DNA of 64,000 nucleotides from NCBI GenBank assembly GCA_009103225.1, contig RHPI01003244.1, positions 1-64,000 of the forward strand, given 5' to 3'. The notes beneath the pieces were generated by a model. It made no database searches, had not been told where the DNA came from, and saw only the letters and a program-made list of their open reading frames with translations. The translations under genes were made by a program, and so were the position numbers. Of this stretch, positions 61,893-64,000 are shown in pieces. The stretch comes from Chlorokybus atmophyticus. Taxonomy: Eukaryota > Streptophyta > Chlorokybophyceae > Chlorokybales > Chlorokybaceae. Position 1 is the first letter of the stretch. Every line of letters starts with the position of its first letter.

Positions 61893-63522
61893 ATGAAGTT
61901 CGCCACCGATATGGTGGCCTCCGTGCAGTCGATGCACAAGCGCCAGGCACTCATGCAAGGCATCAACCTAGGTGCGTGTTGTCCTCAACCCTTGAAGCAA
62001 CTGCTGCTACTCTTCCACTCCTGGCATGGTGGATCAGTGTCGTCGTGGTGCAGGTCTGATCGTGACCTCGGCGCTGGTTATCTGGAAGTTTCTTATGTGC
62101 GTGACTGGCAGCGAGTCGCCCGTCGTCGTCGTCCTGTCAGGAAGCATGGAGCCAGCATTCTTCAGGGTGGGTTTTCAACTCTCTCTCGCTGCCGCTCAGA
62201 GTTCGGAATGGTGTCGTGTTTGATCTGAACACACAGAGACAGAGGCGTAAGCAGAGCGAGCAAGCGAGCATTGGCATTGGGTGTGGATACAGTGTTGTTG
62301 TTATGAGAGATGATGGGTTGGCGTTGCAGTGCGAGGTCGTAAGCGCGCACGCAACAAACTTGTTTTGTATGTATGCACAATCGTGCGCACGCAACAAACC
62401 TGCTATGCATATTGCGATTCACAGATTGCAAACATGAATTTCAGTTGGTTTGTGTGCTGCATTCGTCCACGGTGTGTGGCCGGTTGCGCTATGAGTAGCA
62501 TTGTGTTTATTCAATTTCAACCATTGCAGGGAGACATTCTGTTTCTTCACATGGGTAAAGCGCCTATCCGCGCTGGCGAGATCGTTGTGTTCAACATTAA
62601 GGTGCGGGCATTAAGCATTTGCATGATCACAGCTCTATTTTTGTTGATAGATACGTTGTAGAGGGGCGAAAGTGCCCACCATGTTCAAACATGATGATTT
62701 CAGGTTGTGTGCACAACATGAGAGCTTGTAGCATTTGATGAGGATGATTTTGTTCATCATCTGGCTGGTTTGGTACGTTAATCAGAAAACATTCATGTAC
62801 TCATGGTTACACGCAGGGAAGGGACATTCCGATTGTGCACCGCGTTATCAAGGTATGTGCTTTGCAATGCTGTGCACTTTGTGTGGTTGGGTGTGGCTCT
62901 CGCATGACTTGCAATTGTTGTTAAAATGAAGTGTGCTTGTGCGACAGGTGCATGAGCGTGCCGATAGTGGCGCTGTTGACTTGTTGACCAAAGGTACACG
63001 GCATTGCGTGGTGATGCTTATTGTGTGGCGCCGCTTTGCAACGAGTTACATGCACACGCCCTGATTGCGCAGGCGACAGCAACTTTCATGATGACCGTAG
63101 CTTGTATGCATATGGCCAAAGTTGGCTGCACCGCGAACACATTATGGGCCGTGCTGTCGGGTAGGTATATGGCAACCCTCTGTGCTTAAATGCATGTGGT
63201 TCTGCCGCATTGTAATATTGGTAATTATTGTCGCAACTATCATGCTATTCCCGCTGCTTGTTTCATTGTTCGTGCATGCAGGTATGTGCCATACGTGGGA
63301 ATGGTGACCATCATTATGAACGACTACCCTATGGTCAAGGTAGGGTCAATTGGCCATGTGTGGCGCCGTCGTTCTATCTCACAGCGATGCCCAATGCTTA
63401 CCCGTGTCTTGTGATCAAAGCACTGGTGGCCTTGCACGTGAAGCTGATACATGGTGTTGTGCCTTGAGCAGTATGTCCTCATTGGTATCCTGGGCATCCT
63501 AGTGGTGACAAGTAAAGACTGA
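61893..63522 (+). CDS. SEC11: Signal peptidase complex catalytic subunit SEC11
   Basis: Eight exons: 61893-61971, 62054-62166, 62530-62601, 62817-62852, 62948-62993, 63073-63160, 63282-63339, 63472-63522 (180 aa, TGA), all phase-consistent. It cleaves signal peptides in the ER lumen as part of the signal peptidase complex. One N-terminal membrane segment ([16 protein letters not shown]), then the catalytic Ser57 in SGSMEP, His96 in IPIVHRVIK (the Ser-His type of eukaryotic enzymes), and the Asp-containing box [19 protein letters not shown] with MGRAVGYVPYVGM. A C-terminal hydrophobic tail [16 protein letters not shown] completes it. Length matches the family. All introns are GT-AG. Confidence 0.96.
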
Positions 63523-64000
63523 GAAGATTGCCAGATGCGCTTGCACGACTTCAAGGTGTTGGATGCCCATATGGCCACTGCTAGCGAAGTGGTTGACATC
63601 TCGCTGCTGAGGTCCATATGTGAATGAATGAGATGCTGCACTGGTTGATGTGTGCCACATCAGTGGGCGTCTGCTGTGCAATGGCGCGCGTGTCAACCTG
63701 GTGGTATTCTGGACAGTGTCAATATTGCATAGCAGCACAGGGAGGGCAAAGCTCTGGGACCGTTGGAGGTGTGAACCCCACCCCCAATTCTCCTGACAAT
63801 ATCACTAACACTGTCATGAGTCTCCACAACTTGCTGGCAATAGACAGTGGTTCAAACTGTCTATCTGCACAAGGCATAGCGGTAACTGCGTTACGCTGCA
63901 TGTGAGTCATGCCAGCAATGCAGCTTGCACGTGCAACCATGCAGCTCCTTTGACACTGCAATTTGCAACATATACACCCCACATTCTGTGTACATGATGT
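63523..64000. other. 3' flank of SEC11, nothing recognised
   Basis: Probable 3' UTR and intergenic DNA. No further exon or repeat identified before the window ends. Confidence 0.5.

Overview
The window is nuclear DNA from a eukaryote, most likely a green-lineage alga (chlorophyte or streptophyte). The host genes are split by many short phase-consistent introns. The calcium pump has a plant-type layout (basic N-terminal region, short C-terminus). Chromodomain Ty3/gypsy elements and long (TC)n and (CA)n tracts are present. I cannot name the species. Two N gaps (23482-24024, 58966-59361) and single Ns next to microsatellites (30646, 46442, 51762) mark assembly joins.

Left part, 1-37660, is mostly mobile DNA. 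It holds a Gag ORF running off the left edge on the minus strand (1-944), a tRNA-Leu(CAG) gene, a LINE 3' end remnant, a transposase tail remnant, a 529-bp TRIM (10543-11071), a decayed chromovirus B (11130-17183) and a near-intact chromovirus A (17793-24874, TSD CCGGG). To the right of A, about 6.4 kb occurs twice (24203-30645 and 30712-37140). Each copy carries the 5' LTR array of A, a second TRIM and a pogo-like DNA transposon. The second copy has the complete transposon (34004-37660, TA target site) with a 623-aa DD35D transposase. The first is frameshifted and cut off at a microsatellite N, so an assembler-placed second haplotype is a strong possibility.

Right part, 37661-64000, is host gene space. 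Reading-frame and splice-phase analysis gives: a P2B Ca2+-ATPase (+, about 30 exons); a GDSL esterase-like gene with a long unrecognised C-terminal extension and one in-frame TGA (-); an eIF4B-like gene (-) divergent from an RNA polymerase I A49-like gene (+); a HINT-type HIT protein (-) divergent from the ER signal peptidase catalytic subunit SEC11 (+).

Three things stand out. Two unrelated TRIMs each carry a tRNA-like A box in the LTR and a B box starting exactly 25 nt past the LTR end. Gag and Pol of chromovirus A are in one frame, separated by a single UAG. GC-AG introns are unusually common (about 7 of 66).
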